A DNA stretch of 36,418 nucleotides from Streptomyces sp. Ru72. Lineage in GTDB: Bacteria > Actinomycetota > Actinomycetes > Streptomycetales > Streptomycetaceae. Location: positions 1 through 36,418 of the forward strand of contig NZ_PQSR01000077.1 in the NCBI RefSeq assembly GCF_002920635.1, written 5' to 3'. Every line of letters starts with the position of its first letter. The first letter of the stretch is position 1. The notes under the pieces are model-generated. The model saw only the letters and a program-made list of their open reading frames with translations. It was not told where the DNA came from and searched no databases. A program made the translations under genes and the position numbers. Below, in pieces: positions 8,272 to 16,787 of this stretch.

Positions 8272-10272
8272 ATGTACCAGCAGGTCGAGGCAGGGATCGA
8301 GCGCCGCACCCAGGGGGAGGTGCTGCGCGTCGAACCCTGGGGCCCGCACGCGGTCCGGGTACGCGCGGCTGCCGACACCATCGACGACGAGCGGAGCTGG
8401 GCGCTCGACCTGCCGGTGCGGGACGAGGGCGAGGCCGACGTGCACGTCCGCGAGGACGGTACAGCCCGCCTGGTCAACGGACGCATCACCGTGGAGGCCG
8501 ACGCGGCCGGGCGACTGCGGTTCCTGCGTACGGGGGAGGGGCACGAGGCCCGCGAACTGCTGGCCGAGAAGCGGCCTTGCCACGGATACCCAGGCCCCCG
8601 CGTCCACACCCCGCGCGGCGACGGCACCTACACCGCCGAGCAGTTCTTCGAGGGTTACGACGGCGAGCGCATCCACGGCCTGGGTCAGCAGCCGCACGGC
8701 GGCCTGGACCACAAGGGCCGCGTCATCGACCTCGTCCAGCGCAACACCGTCGTCACGATCCCGTTCCTGCACTCCTCCCGCGGCTACGGACTGCTGTGGA
8801 ACAACCCCGCCACGGGCCGCGTCGAACTCGCCGCGGACGCCACCCGCTGGGTCGCCGAGCAGACCCGCCAGATCGACTACTGGATCGTCGCGGGCGACAC
8901 CCCCGCCGAGATCATGGCCGCCTACGCCGACGCCACCGGCCACCCGCCCCTGCTGCCCGACTGGGCGAGCGGCTTCTGGCAGTCCAAGCTGCGCTACCGC
9001 ACCCAGGACGAACTCCTCGCCGTCGCCCGCGAGCACCACCGCCGCGGCCTGCCGCTGTCGGTCATCGTCTGCGACTTCTTCCACTGGACCCGAATGGGTG
9101 ACTGGTCGTTCGACCCGGAGGACTGGCCCGACCCCGCCGCCATGACCAAGGAGCTGGACTCCCTCGGCGTACGGCTCGTGGTGTCCGTCTGGCCCACCCT
9201 GCAGGACGACAGCGCCAACCACGATGCCCTGCGCGCCTGCGGCGGCCTGGTCCGCGACAGCCACGGCGGCCTTCTGCGCCACCACTGGCCGGCGCGCGGC
9301 GGTGACCAGCGCTACCTGCCGATGGCGTACTACGACGCGACGCACCCCCGTGCCCGGCGACTGCTGTGGGAGCAACTCCGCGCCAACTACCTGCAGTCGG
9401 GCGTCGCCGCCTTCTGGCTCGACTCCTGCGAACCCGACCTGCCGCCGAGCCTCGCGCCGCGAGCCGTCTACCACGCCGGCCCGGGCCCCCAGGTCGGCAA
9501 CGCATACGGTGGCGAGCACGCCCGCGCCGTCGCCGAAGGACTGCGCGCAACCGGCGACGACCGGCCGCTGAGCCTGATCCGCTCGGTCTGGGCCGGCAGC
9601 CAGCGCCACGGAGTCGCGCTGTGGTCCGGGGACATCCTCCCCACCTTCGACTCCCTGGCCGCCCAGGTCCGCGCGGGCCTGAACGTCGCCCTGAGCGGCA
9701 TCCCCTGGTGGCACACCGACATCGGCGGCTTCCTGGGCGGCAACCCGGACGACCCGGCGTACCGGGAACTGCTCATCCGCTGGTTCCAGTACGGCACCTT
9801 CAGCCCTGTCATGCGCCTGCACGGGGACCGCGAGCCGAACCAGCCCTTCAGCGCGCGGATGAGCGGCGGCCCCAACGAGGTCTGGTCGTACGGCGAGCAG
9901 GCCTACCCGATCCTGCGCGACCACCTCCTCCTGCGCGAACGCCTGCGCCCCTACCTCCACGAACTCGCCGAGACCGCACACGGCACCGGCGCCCCGCCCA
10001 TGCGCCCGCTGTTCTTCGACTTCCCCGACGACGAGACCGCCTGGGACGTCGAGGACCAGTACATGCTCGGCCCCGACCTTCTCGTCGCTCCGGTGATCGA
10101 GGCGGGCGCTCGCGAGCGTACCGTCCACCTGCCGCACGGGGCCCGTTGGATCGACACCGCGACCGGGACGGAACACGAGGGCGGCAGGACGCTGACCGTC
10201 GCCGCGCCCCTGGAGCGCATACCCGTCTTCGTCCGCGCCGGGTCACGTCTCACCGGAACTCAGGTGTATTGA
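8272..10272 (+). CDS. Second GH31 glycosidase (alpha-xylosidase/alpha-glucosidase-like)
   Basis: A 666-residue GH31 enzyme with no signal peptide. The likely nucleophile is Asp384 in WLDSCEPD and the likely acid/base Asp454 in WSGDILPTFD; WWHTDIGGF and the C-terminal DQYMLGPDLLVAPV are standard GH31 landmarks. It is clearly a different subgroup from the YicI-type neighbour: its nucleophile context is WLDSCEPD instead of KTDFGERIP. The ATG at 8272 has GGAAGGA 11 bases upstream. Adjacent to an alpha-xylosidase, it may act on another xylose- or glucose-linked position; the substrate cannot be read from sequence. It ends 268 bases before the secreted beta-helix gene and probably closes the GH3-GH31 operon. 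Confidence 0.9.
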   Translation: MYQQVEAGIERRTQGEVLRVEPWGPHAVRVRAAADTIDDERSWALDLPVRDEGEADVHVREDGTARLVNGRITVEADAAGRLRFLRTGEGHEARELLAEKRPCHGYPGPRVHTPRGDGTYTAEQFFEGYDGERIHGLGQQPHGGLDHKGRVIDLVQRNTVVTIPFLHSSRGYGLLWNNPATGRVELAADATRWVAEQTRQIDYWIVAGDTPAEIMAAYADATGHPPLLPDWASGFWQSKLRYRTQDELLAVAREHHRRGLPLSVIVCDFFHWTRMGDWSFDPEDWPDPAAMTKELDSLGVRLVVSVWPTLQDDSANHDALRACGGLVRDSHGGLLRHHWPARGGDQRYLPMAYYDATHPRARRLLWEQLRANYLQSGVAAFWLDSCEPDLPPSLAPRAVYHAGPGPQVGNAYGGEHARAVAEGLRATGDDRPLSLIRSVWAGSQRHGVALWSGDILPTFDSLAAQVRAGLNVALSGIPWWHTDIGGFLGGNPDDPAYRELLIRWFQYGTFSPVMRLHGDREPNQPFSARMSGGPNEVWSYGEQAYPILRDHLLLRERLRPYLHELAETAHGTGAPPMRPLFFDFPDDETAWDVEDQYMLGPDLLVAPVIEAGARERTVHLPHGARWIDTATGTEHEGGRTLTVAAPLERIPVFVRAGSRLTGTQVY

Positions 10273-10306
10273 TGTGTGCGCTGACGAAGACGACTCCGGG
10301 AGGCAA

Positions 10307-10321
10307 ATGAGTACGACTCAT
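10307..10321. promoter_or_regulatory. Operator candidate ATGAGT-N3-ACTCAT, copy 1
   Basis: ATGAGTACGACTCAT is a perfect inverted repeat with 6-base arms and a 3-base spacer, the geometry seen for many FadR-type GntR operators. Eleven bases (GTACGACTCAT) are identical to the site in front of the GntR gene at 23760. It lies 219 bases before the beta-helix gene start and just after the GH31 stop. Confidence 0.6.
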
Positions 10322-10467
10322 ACAGGGAACCTGTTGAACCTGGCCGGGTTGCTGCTGTTGCAGTGCGATGGGTGGGCGACGCTCCGGTCCCGGAGAACCG
10401 GGCTCGTTTTCCATCATCCTGAAACAGTGCTCTTGTTGCTTCACGGAAAAGATCCACCGCTGGCGTC

Positions 10468-10498
10468 TTGACGCCACCGTCCCTCTGCCTCGATAAAT
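10468..10498 (+). promoter_or_regulatory. Promoter candidate for the beta-helix gene at 10541
   Basis: TTGACG at 10468-10473 is followed after 18 bases by GATAAAT at 10492-10498. The 10493-10507 operator candidate overlaps the -10 box, which would allow direct repression. The rest of the 268-base gap holds operator copy 1 and a weak CCGGT/ACCGG hairpin. Confidence 0.5.
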
Positions 10499-10507
10499 AC
10501 AACTCAT
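10493..10507. promoter_or_regulatory. Operator candidate ATGAGT-N3-ACTCAT, copy 2 (degenerate left arm)
   Basis: ATAAATACAACTCAT keeps the right arm exactly and differs at two left-arm bases. It covers the putative -10 box of the beta-helix gene. The spacing from copy 1 is 186 bases centre to centre. Confidence 0.5.
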
Positions 10508-10540
10508 GGAACAGCGGGGCTCCATGAAGGGACGCCATAT

Positions 10541-13231
10541 ATGAGACCCCTACGCATCGGCGCGGGGACGGTCGGGGCGCTAGCAGCGGCCACCGTCGTC
10601 TTCGCGGCCGTACTGCCCGCTCAACCCGCCTACGCGGCCACCACGAACTTCTACGTCGACCCTGTCAACGGCAGTGACAGCAACTCGGGAACCAGCACCG
10701 CCACAGCGTTCAAGACCATCCAGGCCGCCCAGGCCGCGGTGCGGGCCGTCAACGCGAACATGTCCGACGACATCGTCGTGAACCTGCGCGGAGGCACCTA
10801 TCCCCTCACCACCCCGATCACCTTCGGCACCAGCGACTCGGGCACGAACGGCCACACGGTCGTCTACCAGGCGTACAACGGCGAGACGCCCGTGATCACC
10901 GGCGGCAAGGCGATCACCGGCTGGACCGCGGCCGCGGGCGGCGAGTACAAGGCGCCGGTCGGCACCCTCGACTTCCGGCAGATGTACGTCAACGGGGTCC
11001 GCGCCACCCGGGCCCGCTACCCCGACATCGGCTCGGACTTCCAGCTGCAGGGCAGCGACAAGACCAACAAGCTGCTGAAGGTGCTCAGTTCCCAGGTCTC
11101 CAACTGGAACCATCTGAGCCAGGTCGAGATGATGCTGGAGACGCAGTGGGGCGAGAGCTACCTGCGGCTGAAGTCGATCAGCTCCGCCAACGGCACCGCC
11201 GATGTGTCGATCCAGGACCACGAGGCGGGCATCCTGTTCCCGCGCCCCTTCCCGATCCTGTCCAACGGCTCTCCCCTGCACTTCGAGAACGCCCACGAGT
11301 TCCTCAACGAACCGGGCGAGTTCTACGTCGACACCGCGGCGCAGACCGTCTACTACAAGCCCCGCCCCGGCGAGGACATGTCCACGGCCAGCGTGCAGGC
11401 GCCGACGCTGCAGACGCTCTTCGACATCAAGGGCACGAACCTCGACAGTCCCGCCCACGACCTGCGCTTCTCCGGACTCACCTTCACCCAGACCACCTGG
11501 ATGGAGGCGACGAACAACGGCTACCTCAACGGCCAGGGCGGCAACTACAACCTGTCGGCCGACACCTCCAACAACCAGTACGTCGGCCGTCCGCCGGGCG
11601 GGGTCCAGGCGTCGTACGCCGACCGTCTCTCCTTCACCGGCAACACCTTCACACAGATGGGCGCCACCGCCCTGGACCTGCACCACGGCGTGCACGACAG
11701 CACCGTGACCGGCAACGTCATCTACGACACCGCGGGCAACGGAATCACGGTCGGCAAGTTCTCCGACCCGACCGTGGAGTTCCACACCATCTACAACCCG
11801 CCGACCTCCCCGGCCGGTGAGGACGCCCGGGAGGTGGTCAAGAACGTCACCGTCAAGAACAACCTGATCACCCGGATCGGTGAGGACTACCTGGGCACCG
11901 CGGGCATCAACGCGGGCTTCGTCAACAGCACCACCATCGACCACAACGACATCTCCGACGCTCCGTGGGCCGGCATATCGCTGGGCTGGGGCTGGCAGTC
12001 GGCGGCCAACGCCGAGGGCAACAACAGCGTCAGCTACAACCGGATCGGCAACGTGATGAACCGGCTGTGCGACTCCGCCGGTATCTACCACCTCTCGAAC
12101 GACCCGGGCACGGTCTTCAACGGCAACTACGTCCACGACGTGGTGCGGATGCCGGCCGCCTGCACGTCCGCGGTCAGCGGCATATACCTGGACGAGGGGT
12201 CGAACAACATGACCCTGTCGAACAACGTGCTGTCGCGCACCGACGGATTCATCAACCAGAACCGCAACGGCTCCAACGTCACGCTCACCAACAACACCAC
12301 GTCCGGCGACTCGGTGATCAAGGCCTCCGGTCTGGAGCCCGCCTACCAGGGGCTGGCGGCGAAGCTCAACCTCGCCTACAACAAGCCGGCGTCCGCCTCC
12401 TCGGTGTACGGCTCAGCGTGGGTGGCGGCCAAGGCCAACGACAACAACGGCTCGACCGGCTGGTCGCCGACCGGCAGCGACACCTCGGCCTGGTGGCAGG
12501 TCGATCTCGGGCAGGCCTACCAGCTCGGACAGTTCTCCCTGACGACCCGGCAGGACCTGGACCAGTCCGAGACCCGCGGCAACTTCGAGGTCCGGGCCTC
12601 CAACGACCCGTCCTTCGGCACCTACACCGTCGTGGGACGTCAGACGAGCACCCTGCCGCTCGCCTCGACGCTCACGGGCAACATCGACGTCCGCCAGAAG
12701 TTCCGCTACGTACGGGTCGCCAAGACCGACGGCGGGTACTTCTTCATCGCGGACTTCAGTGTGCAGCAGGCCGGCGGGGCGCTGGAGGACGCGACCGGTA
12801 CGCCGAACACCAACCCGTCGACGTACTACACGATCAAGAACGTCAACAGCGGGCAGCTGATGGACGTGTACCAGAACTCCACCGCCGACGGCGCGAGCGT
12901 CATCCAGTGGCCGAGCACCGGTGGCGCCAACCAGCAGTGGAACATCGTCCCGGTCAGCGGTCAGCTCTTCAAGATCGTGAACCGCAACAGCGGCAAGGTC
13001 CTCGACATGAACAACTCCAGTCACCGGAGGGGGACCGCGCTGCAGCAGTACACCTACAACGGCGGCAGCAACCAGCTGTGGTACTTCGAGCCGGTCAGCG
13101 GTGGGTACGTCATCCGCAACTTCGAGAGCCGGCAGGTCCTGGAGGTCGGTGGCGGATCGACGGCGAACGGAGCCGCCATCAGTCAGTGGATGCCCCTGAA
13201 CCAGTCCAACCAGGCCTGGACGATCCAGTGA
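10541..13231 (+). CDS. Secreted right-handed beta-helix glycosidase (GH141-like) with F5/8C and ricin-type lectin domains
   Basis: An 896-residue exported protein. The signal peptide is residues 1-32 (MRPLRIGAG start, cleavage after AYA). Residues about 33-605 form a parallel beta-helix beginning FYVDPVNGSDSNSGTS and GGTYPLTTPI, with repeated short turns such as VTVKNNLITRIG and SGIYLDEGSNNMTLSNNV. This resembles GH141, a family containing alpha-L-fucosidase and xylanase activities; other beta-helix families are possible. A discoidin-like F5/8C (CBM32) domain covers about 610-745 and a ricin-type beta-trefoil about 761-896. AAGGGA lies shortly before the ATG. It has its own promoter and two operator candidates. 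A convergent second beta-helix gene lies downstream beyond a shared terminator. Exported status is clear; the substrate is inference. Confidence 0.85.
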   Translation: MRPLRIGAGTVGALAAATVVFAAVLPAQPAYAATTNFYVDPVNGSDSNSGTSTATAFKTIQAAQAAVRAVNANMSDDIVVNLRGGTYPLTTPITFGTSDSGTNGHTVVYQAYNGETPVITGGKAITGWTAAAGGEYKAPVGTLDFRQMYVNGVRATRARYPDIGSDFQLQGSDKTNKLLKVLSSQVSNWNHLSQVEMMLETQWGESYLRLKSISSANGTADVSIQDHEAGILFPRPFPILSNGSPLHFENAHEFLNEPGEFYVDTAAQTVYYKPRPGEDMSTASVQAPTLQTLFDIKGTNLDSPAHDLRFSGLTFTQTTWMEATNNGYLNGQGGNYNLSADTSNNQYVGRPPGGVQASYADRLSFTGNTFTQMGATALDLHHGVHDSTVTGNVIYDTAGNGITVGKFSDPTVEFHTIYNPPTSPAGEDAREVVKNVTVKNNLITRIGEDYLGTAGINAGFVNSTTIDHNDISDAPWAGISLGWGWQSAANAEGNNSVSYNRIGNVMNRLCDSAGIYHLSNDPGTVFNGNYVHDVVRMPAACTSAVSGIYLDEGSNNMTLSNNVLSRTDGFINQNRNGSNVTLTNNTTSGDSVIKASGLEPAYQGLAAKLNLAYNKPASASSVYGSAWVAAKANDNNGSTGWSPTGSDTSAWWQVDLGQAYQLGQFSLTTRQDLDQSETRGNFEVRASNDPSFGTYTVVGRQTSTLPLASTLTGNIDVRQKFRYVRVAKTDGGYFFIADFSVQQAGGALEDATGTPNTNPSTYYTIKNVNSGQLMDVYQNSTADGASVIQWPSTGGANQQWNIVPVSGQLFKIVNRNSGKVLDMNNSSHRRGTALQQYTYNGGSNQLWYFEPVSGGYVIRNFESRQVLEVGGGSTANGAAISQWMPLNQSNQAWTIQ

Positions 13232-13256
13232 CCGGATGACCCGACGCACGGCAGAA

Positions 13257-13297
13257 GGCGGTGGGGCCGGAAAGCGATGGCCTTCCGGCCCACCGCC
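13257..13297. terminator. Bidirectional terminator between convergent beta-helix genes
   Basis: The left arm at 13257-13272 (GGCGGTGGGGCCGGAA) pairs with TTCCGGCCCACCGCC at 13283-13297, giving a 15-bp stem with one bulged G and a 10-base loop. There is no T-run, as is common in high-G+C actinobacteria. It serves both converging genes. Confidence 0.8.
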
Positions 13298-13323
13298 TGC
13301 TTGGGACCGTGGCGCGGAGGGAC

Positions 13324-16300
13324 TCAGTCCACGCTCACCGCCCGCCACAGCTGGCTGTCGGCGTTCGTGTCCGCCGTCTGCACCAGCTGGGCACCCGCCG
13401 TCGTCGAGGAACCGGACACAGCGAGCAGCTTGCCGCTGTTCACGTTCTTGATCTTGTAGGAGCCGTTTCCGGCCGCGACCAGGGTCCAGTGCTGGCTCGC
13501 GGCGTTGTCGTCGGGCTGCTGGACGATGGTCGCGTCGTCCGCGGTGGATCCGCCGGAGACGTCCAGCAGCTGACCGCTGTTCTCGTTGACGATCTCGTAG
13601 CTGCCGTCACCGACCGGGACCCACAGCCAGCGCTGGTTCTGCGCCCCGGTGTCGTTCCACTGGAGGACGTTCCCCCCGGCGGCGGTCGATGCGCCCGAGA
13701 CGTCGATCGCCTTGCCGCTGTTCTTGTTGAGGACCTTGTAGAACACGCTCGGGGCGGGGAAGGGGATGGAGGCGAACGCGTCCAGCGCGCAGACGGTGTT
13801 GGAAGAGGCCGTGTTCTTCGTTCCGGCGCACACGACCTTGATCGTGTGGGGGCCCGCGGCGAGATCCGTCTTCTCGAACAGCGGTACCTGCTTCGTCACC
13901 GTCGGGGCATAGGCGTCGATGCCCGACTGCGCCAGGGCGCCGTCGAGGTAGACGTCGACCTTGCCCATGTTCGGCTGCTTCATGCCGAGGTACCGCACGC
14001 CCGAGCCGGTGAAGGAGTACTGGACGGAGTCGCCCGCCCTGTTCGTGTACCTCTCGGACCCGTTGAAGTCGCGCGAGTCGTTCCAGTTCGACCAGCCGGC
14101 GGAGTAGGTCAGGCCGGAGTCCTTGTCGTCGACGTAGGCCCATCGCTGCCGTACGAGCGACTTCGACGCGGGGGACGCCTTCCCCTGGGCGTCCACGACG
14201 TAGAGGCGGTAGTCGCCGGGCTTTGGCGGGACGGCGATGGCCGTCGCGGTTCCGGCCGCCTTCGTCATGGTGGGGCCGACGGCGAACGTCGTCGTACCGG
14301 CAGGGGCCAGCCAGAGCGTCCTGGTCGCGTCACCGAGGGAGCGGACGGGGACGGACGACTCGCCCTTGCCAGTGAACGTGCTCGCGGGCAGGGCGTAGTC
14401 CTGCAGGCCCAGGTTGCCGCGGGGGACGATGTCCTTGTAGGCGCCCTCCGGGCCGGAGTTCACGGCGATGTCGTACGCCTGCGACGGCCACACGCGGTCC
14501 GGATACGCGTGCACGTCCTCGATGGTGCTGTTCGGGACGTTCTTGTTGGCCATCTTGTTGACGGTGCCGTAGGTGTCGGTGATGGTCAGGTCGTGCTGCC
14601 GGCCCCAGGTGCCGGAGTTGATGGTGTACGCCAGGCCCGGGTCGACGTCGAGCACGTTGTCGTGCTCGTTGAGGTAGGCGGAACCTTCGTCGGGGTGCAT
14701 GCCGTACTTGTGGCCGGCCGGAACGCCCTGGATGTAGTTGTCGCTGATCTCGGTTCCCGGCTGGCTGCCCAGGGTGTAGATGGGAGCGGAGTCGCCGAGC
14801 ACCTGCATCGTGTCGACGATCTGGTTGTGGCTGATGGTGTTGTTCCTCGCCGTGGTGGTCGGCACGCCGGGGCGGATGGAGTTCGCCGATCCGTCGAAGT
14901 TCCACCAACCCCAGCCGAGGGTGATGCCGGCCCACGGGGACTTCTCGATCCGGTTGTGCTGCACGGAGAGCGAATCGACGAAGTACGCCGACACCGGGCT
15001 GGACCCCTGGAACAGCACCGCACTGTCATAGAGGTAGTTGTCCGTGATCGAGATGTTCTTGCAGACGCCCTCGACGTCCACCGGGTACTTCTCGTGGTTG
15101 GTCGGGGTGTAGTCCCCGATGTACACGTGCTGGGGGTGTCCCACGGTGATGGCGGATCCGGCGATGTCGTTGACGTAGTTGCCGGTCAGCTGCGTGTCCG
15201 TCACGTCGTTGGCCAGGGTGATCCCGTCGGCGCCGGTGTGCTGCACCGTGGTGCGCGAAAGGACGATCCCGTCGGCGTTCTCCATCTGTACGGCAGCCGG
15301 CGGCAGGTCGACGTTGCGGTAGGTGTACGCGTGGAAGTTCTGCCTCGCGTACACGGTCGAGCTGGCGTTGCCCTGCTGGCCCTGGCGGAAGACGGAGCCC
15401 GCGACATCGACCAGGTTCCAGTCGGAGTGCTCCACGGTGAGCCCGGAGAAGGAGATGTTCCGCGCGTGGCTGGTCGTGGACGTGCCGGCGATCCTGATGA
15501 GGGTGGACACGTTGTTCGGCGCGAAGACCTGCGCCGTGGTCATGTCCTCGGAGCCGGACTTGTAGTAGTAGAGCGTGTGCTTCGTCTTGTCGAAGTAGAA
15601 CTCGCCCGGCTGGTCCAGGAATTCGTACGCGTTCATGAAGGTGTGGCTGCCGCCGCCGGCGTTGAATCTGCCGTTCGGCGGCCCCTGGGCGATGGCCGCG
15701 CCCGGCTGCTGGAACAGAGCCACGCGGCTCGCGCCGTCCGAGCTCGTGGTGATCTGGCGGACTCCCACGATGGCCGTGGTCCAGGTCGTCGCCGACTTGA
15801 TCTCGACGTCGTCCTGGTTGGAGGCGACGGCGGGCAGGTCGGAGAGGCTGTACTTGGCTCCGTCGCACTGCGAACCCGACTCCCAGGCCCAGGGAGCCTG
15901 GCCGGCCGTGACGGTGTAGGTCCCGTAGCAGCCGGCCGAGTTGATCGTCTTCGAGGCCATCTGGGCGCGCTTGCCGTTGACGTAGAGAGCGCGGAGCTTG
16001 TCGTCGCGGTTGAGCGTGGCCTTCCAGATGTTCCCGCTGTGCTGGGTCCAGCCGGTCACCTGAACGCCTGCGTTCAGCACCGGCTTCTCGTTCTGGTAGG
16101 CGGCGTAGACGACATGGTGGCCGTTCGTTCCGGAGTCGGCCGGCGTGAAGTCGATGGTGCTGCTCACCGGGTAGTCGCCGCCGCGGAGATAGACGTTGAT
16201 GTCTCCGGTCATGTTGTCGTCGACCGTGCGTACGACGTCCCGGGCGTGCTGCAAGGTCCTGAACGGCGCGGTGATCGTCCCCGGGTTGGCGTCGTCGCCG

Positions 16301-16437
16301 TCGGGGGCGACGTAGTAGGTCGCCTGGGTCGCGGCCGAGGCCGGGGTCGGCGTGGTGAGGGAGGTCAGCAGCACGGCCGAGAGAGCCGTCGCAAGGACTG
16401 CTGACAACGTGCGGAAGGGGGACATGACCGGTTTCAT
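13324..16437 (-). CDS. Secreted right-handed beta-helix glycosidase (GH141-like) with ricin-type lectin domain
   Basis: A 1037-residue exported protein with a signal peptide of about 35 residues (cleavage near ASA-ATQ). The beta-helix part opens YYVAPDGDDANPGT and GGDYPVSSTIDF and carries WAGITLGWGW, also found in the 10541 protein (WAGISLGWGW), so the two are distant paralogs; GH141-like by resemblance. About 769-890 is a separate beta-sandwich (VQYSFTGSGVRYLG, KVDVYLDGALAQSG), probably carbohydrate binding. A ricin-type beta-trefoil at 896-1037 has three NSGK/Q-LLDVSG-like repeats. The ATG at 16437 has AGGAGGGG 6 bases upstream and overlaps the stop of an upstream 117-codon relic frame. It follows the transporter operon on the same strand, so it may be the operon's extracellular enzyme. 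Confidence 0.85.
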   Translation of the reverse strand: MKPVMSPFRTLSAVLATALSAVLLTSLTTPTPASAATQATYYVAPDGDDANPGTITAPFRTLQHARDVVRTVDDNMTGDINVYLRGGDYPVSSTIDFTPADSGTNGHHVVYAAYQNEKPVLNAGVQVTGWTQHSGNIWKATLNRDDKLRALYVNGKRAQMASKTINSAGCYGTYTVTAGQAPWAWESGSQCDGAKYSLSDLPAVASNQDDVEIKSATTWTTAIVGVRQITTSSDGASRVALFQQPGAAIAQGPPNGRFNAGGGSHTFMNAYEFLDQPGEFYFDKTKHTLYYYKSGSEDMTTAQVFAPNNVSTLIRIAGTSTTSHARNISFSGLTVEHSDWNLVDVAGSVFRQGQQGNASSTVYARQNFHAYTYRNVDLPPAAVQMENADGIVLSRTTVQHTGADGITLANDVTDTQLTGNYVNDIAGSAITVGHPQHVYIGDYTPTNHEKYPVDVEGVCKNISITDNYLYDSAVLFQGSSPVSAYFVDSLSVQHNRIEKSPWAGITLGWGWWNFDGSANSIRPGVPTTTARNNTISHNQIVDTMQVLGDSAPIYTLGSQPGTEISDNYIQGVPAGHKYGMHPDEGSAYLNEHDNVLDVDPGLAYTINSGTWGRQHDLTITDTYGTVNKMANKNVPNSTIEDVHAYPDRVWPSQAYDIAVNSGPEGAYKDIVPRGNLGLQDYALPASTFTGKGESSVPVRSLGDATRTLWLAPAGTTTFAVGPTMTKAAGTATAIAVPPKPGDYRLYVVDAQGKASPASKSLVRQRWAYVDDKDSGLTYSAGWSNWNDSRDFNGSERYTNRAGDSVQYSFTGSGVRYLGMKQPNMGKVDVYLDGALAQSGIDAYAPTVTKQVPLFEKTDLAAGPHTIKVVCAGTKNTASSNTVCALDAFASIPFPAPSVFYKVLNKNSGKAIDVSGASTAAGGNVLQWNDTGAQNQRWLWVPVGDGSYEIVNENSGQLLDVSGGSTADDATIVQQPDDNAASQHWTLVAAGNGSYKIKNVNSGKLLAVSGSSTTAGAQLVQTADTNADSQLWRAVSVD

Positions 16438-16787
16438 CGTCTGCCCCTCCTGCTGGTTCGGACGGTCGAGCAGGTGTTCATGAGGCGGCTCCCTGGGTGT
16501 TCTCGGTGCGGTTGACGCGGATCTTGATCACGCCCGTCCCTGAGCGTCTCGAGGGCCGAGGCGCGCCGATGAGCGGCACCACCTTGCGAGTCGGGGTGGT
16601 TCCGCACCGTCAGAGGGGGGCGGGGGTTCACCTCACGACAGAGCGGCGGTTGTAATCGGTCAGGCGGGCGGTGGAAGGCGGTCGCGGCGCCGGCGAAGTG
16701 CGGGTGGACCCCGTTCGCGGCGCAGTCGTCGGGCAGTTGGTCCGCGAGGGCTGCCCAGCGGTCGTCGCCCTGTCGGTCAGACGTCAC
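16434..16787 (-). pseudogene. 117-codon relic frame carrying the tail of a second lactonase
   Basis: A GTG at 16787 overlaps the lactonase stop (GTGA), and the frame closes with a TGA that overlaps the ATG of the beta-helix gene (ATGA). Its first part, DDRWAALADQL...CAANG...HFAGAATAFHR, aligns with the C-terminus of the intact upstream lactonase (NRWAATVDELL...CAESD...LLAGTATAFYR). At DNA level 16667-16700 matches 16840-16875 with two mismatches and a 2-base gap, so this is a tandem-duplicate remnant. The second half crosses the dehydrogenase remnant (16478-16591) mostly out of its frame. It is unlikely to be a functional enzyme. It also accounts for the whole 346-base stretch between the two intact genes. 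Confidence 0.65.
16478..16591 (-). pseudogene. C-terminal remnant of a zinc alcohol dehydrogenase
   Basis: On the minus strand one frame reads RKVVPLIGAP and, further on, GVIKIRVNRTENTQGAAS followed by TGA at 16478. Between them an overlapping frame reads SALETLRDG. The intact zinc dehydrogenase at 32003-33040 ends SKVVPLTEAP, GALEGG, GDVMKILVEC, so the same blocks appear in the same order, broken by small frame changes. This is the last 35-40 residues of a lost dehydrogenase. In the right-hand operon a lactonase is also followed by such a dehydrogenase, so this operon probably once had the same set. Confidence 0.6.

Noticed and set aside
5752..10176. 1474-codon minus-strand open frame opposite both GH31 genes
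   Set aside because: Composition is Val/Gly/Ala/Arg-rich with no motif; it is a mirror of the strongly supported GH31 genes.
10384..10401. CCGGT/ACCGG hairpin followed by GCTCGTTTT, as a terminator for the GH31 operon
   Set aside because: Only a 5-bp stem; too weak to call in sequence this G+C-rich.
13261..16404. 1047-codon plus-strand open frame opposite the second beta-helix gene
   Set aside because: No protein signature; the minus strand has a signal peptide, beta-helix and ricin repeats with a strong ribosome binding site.
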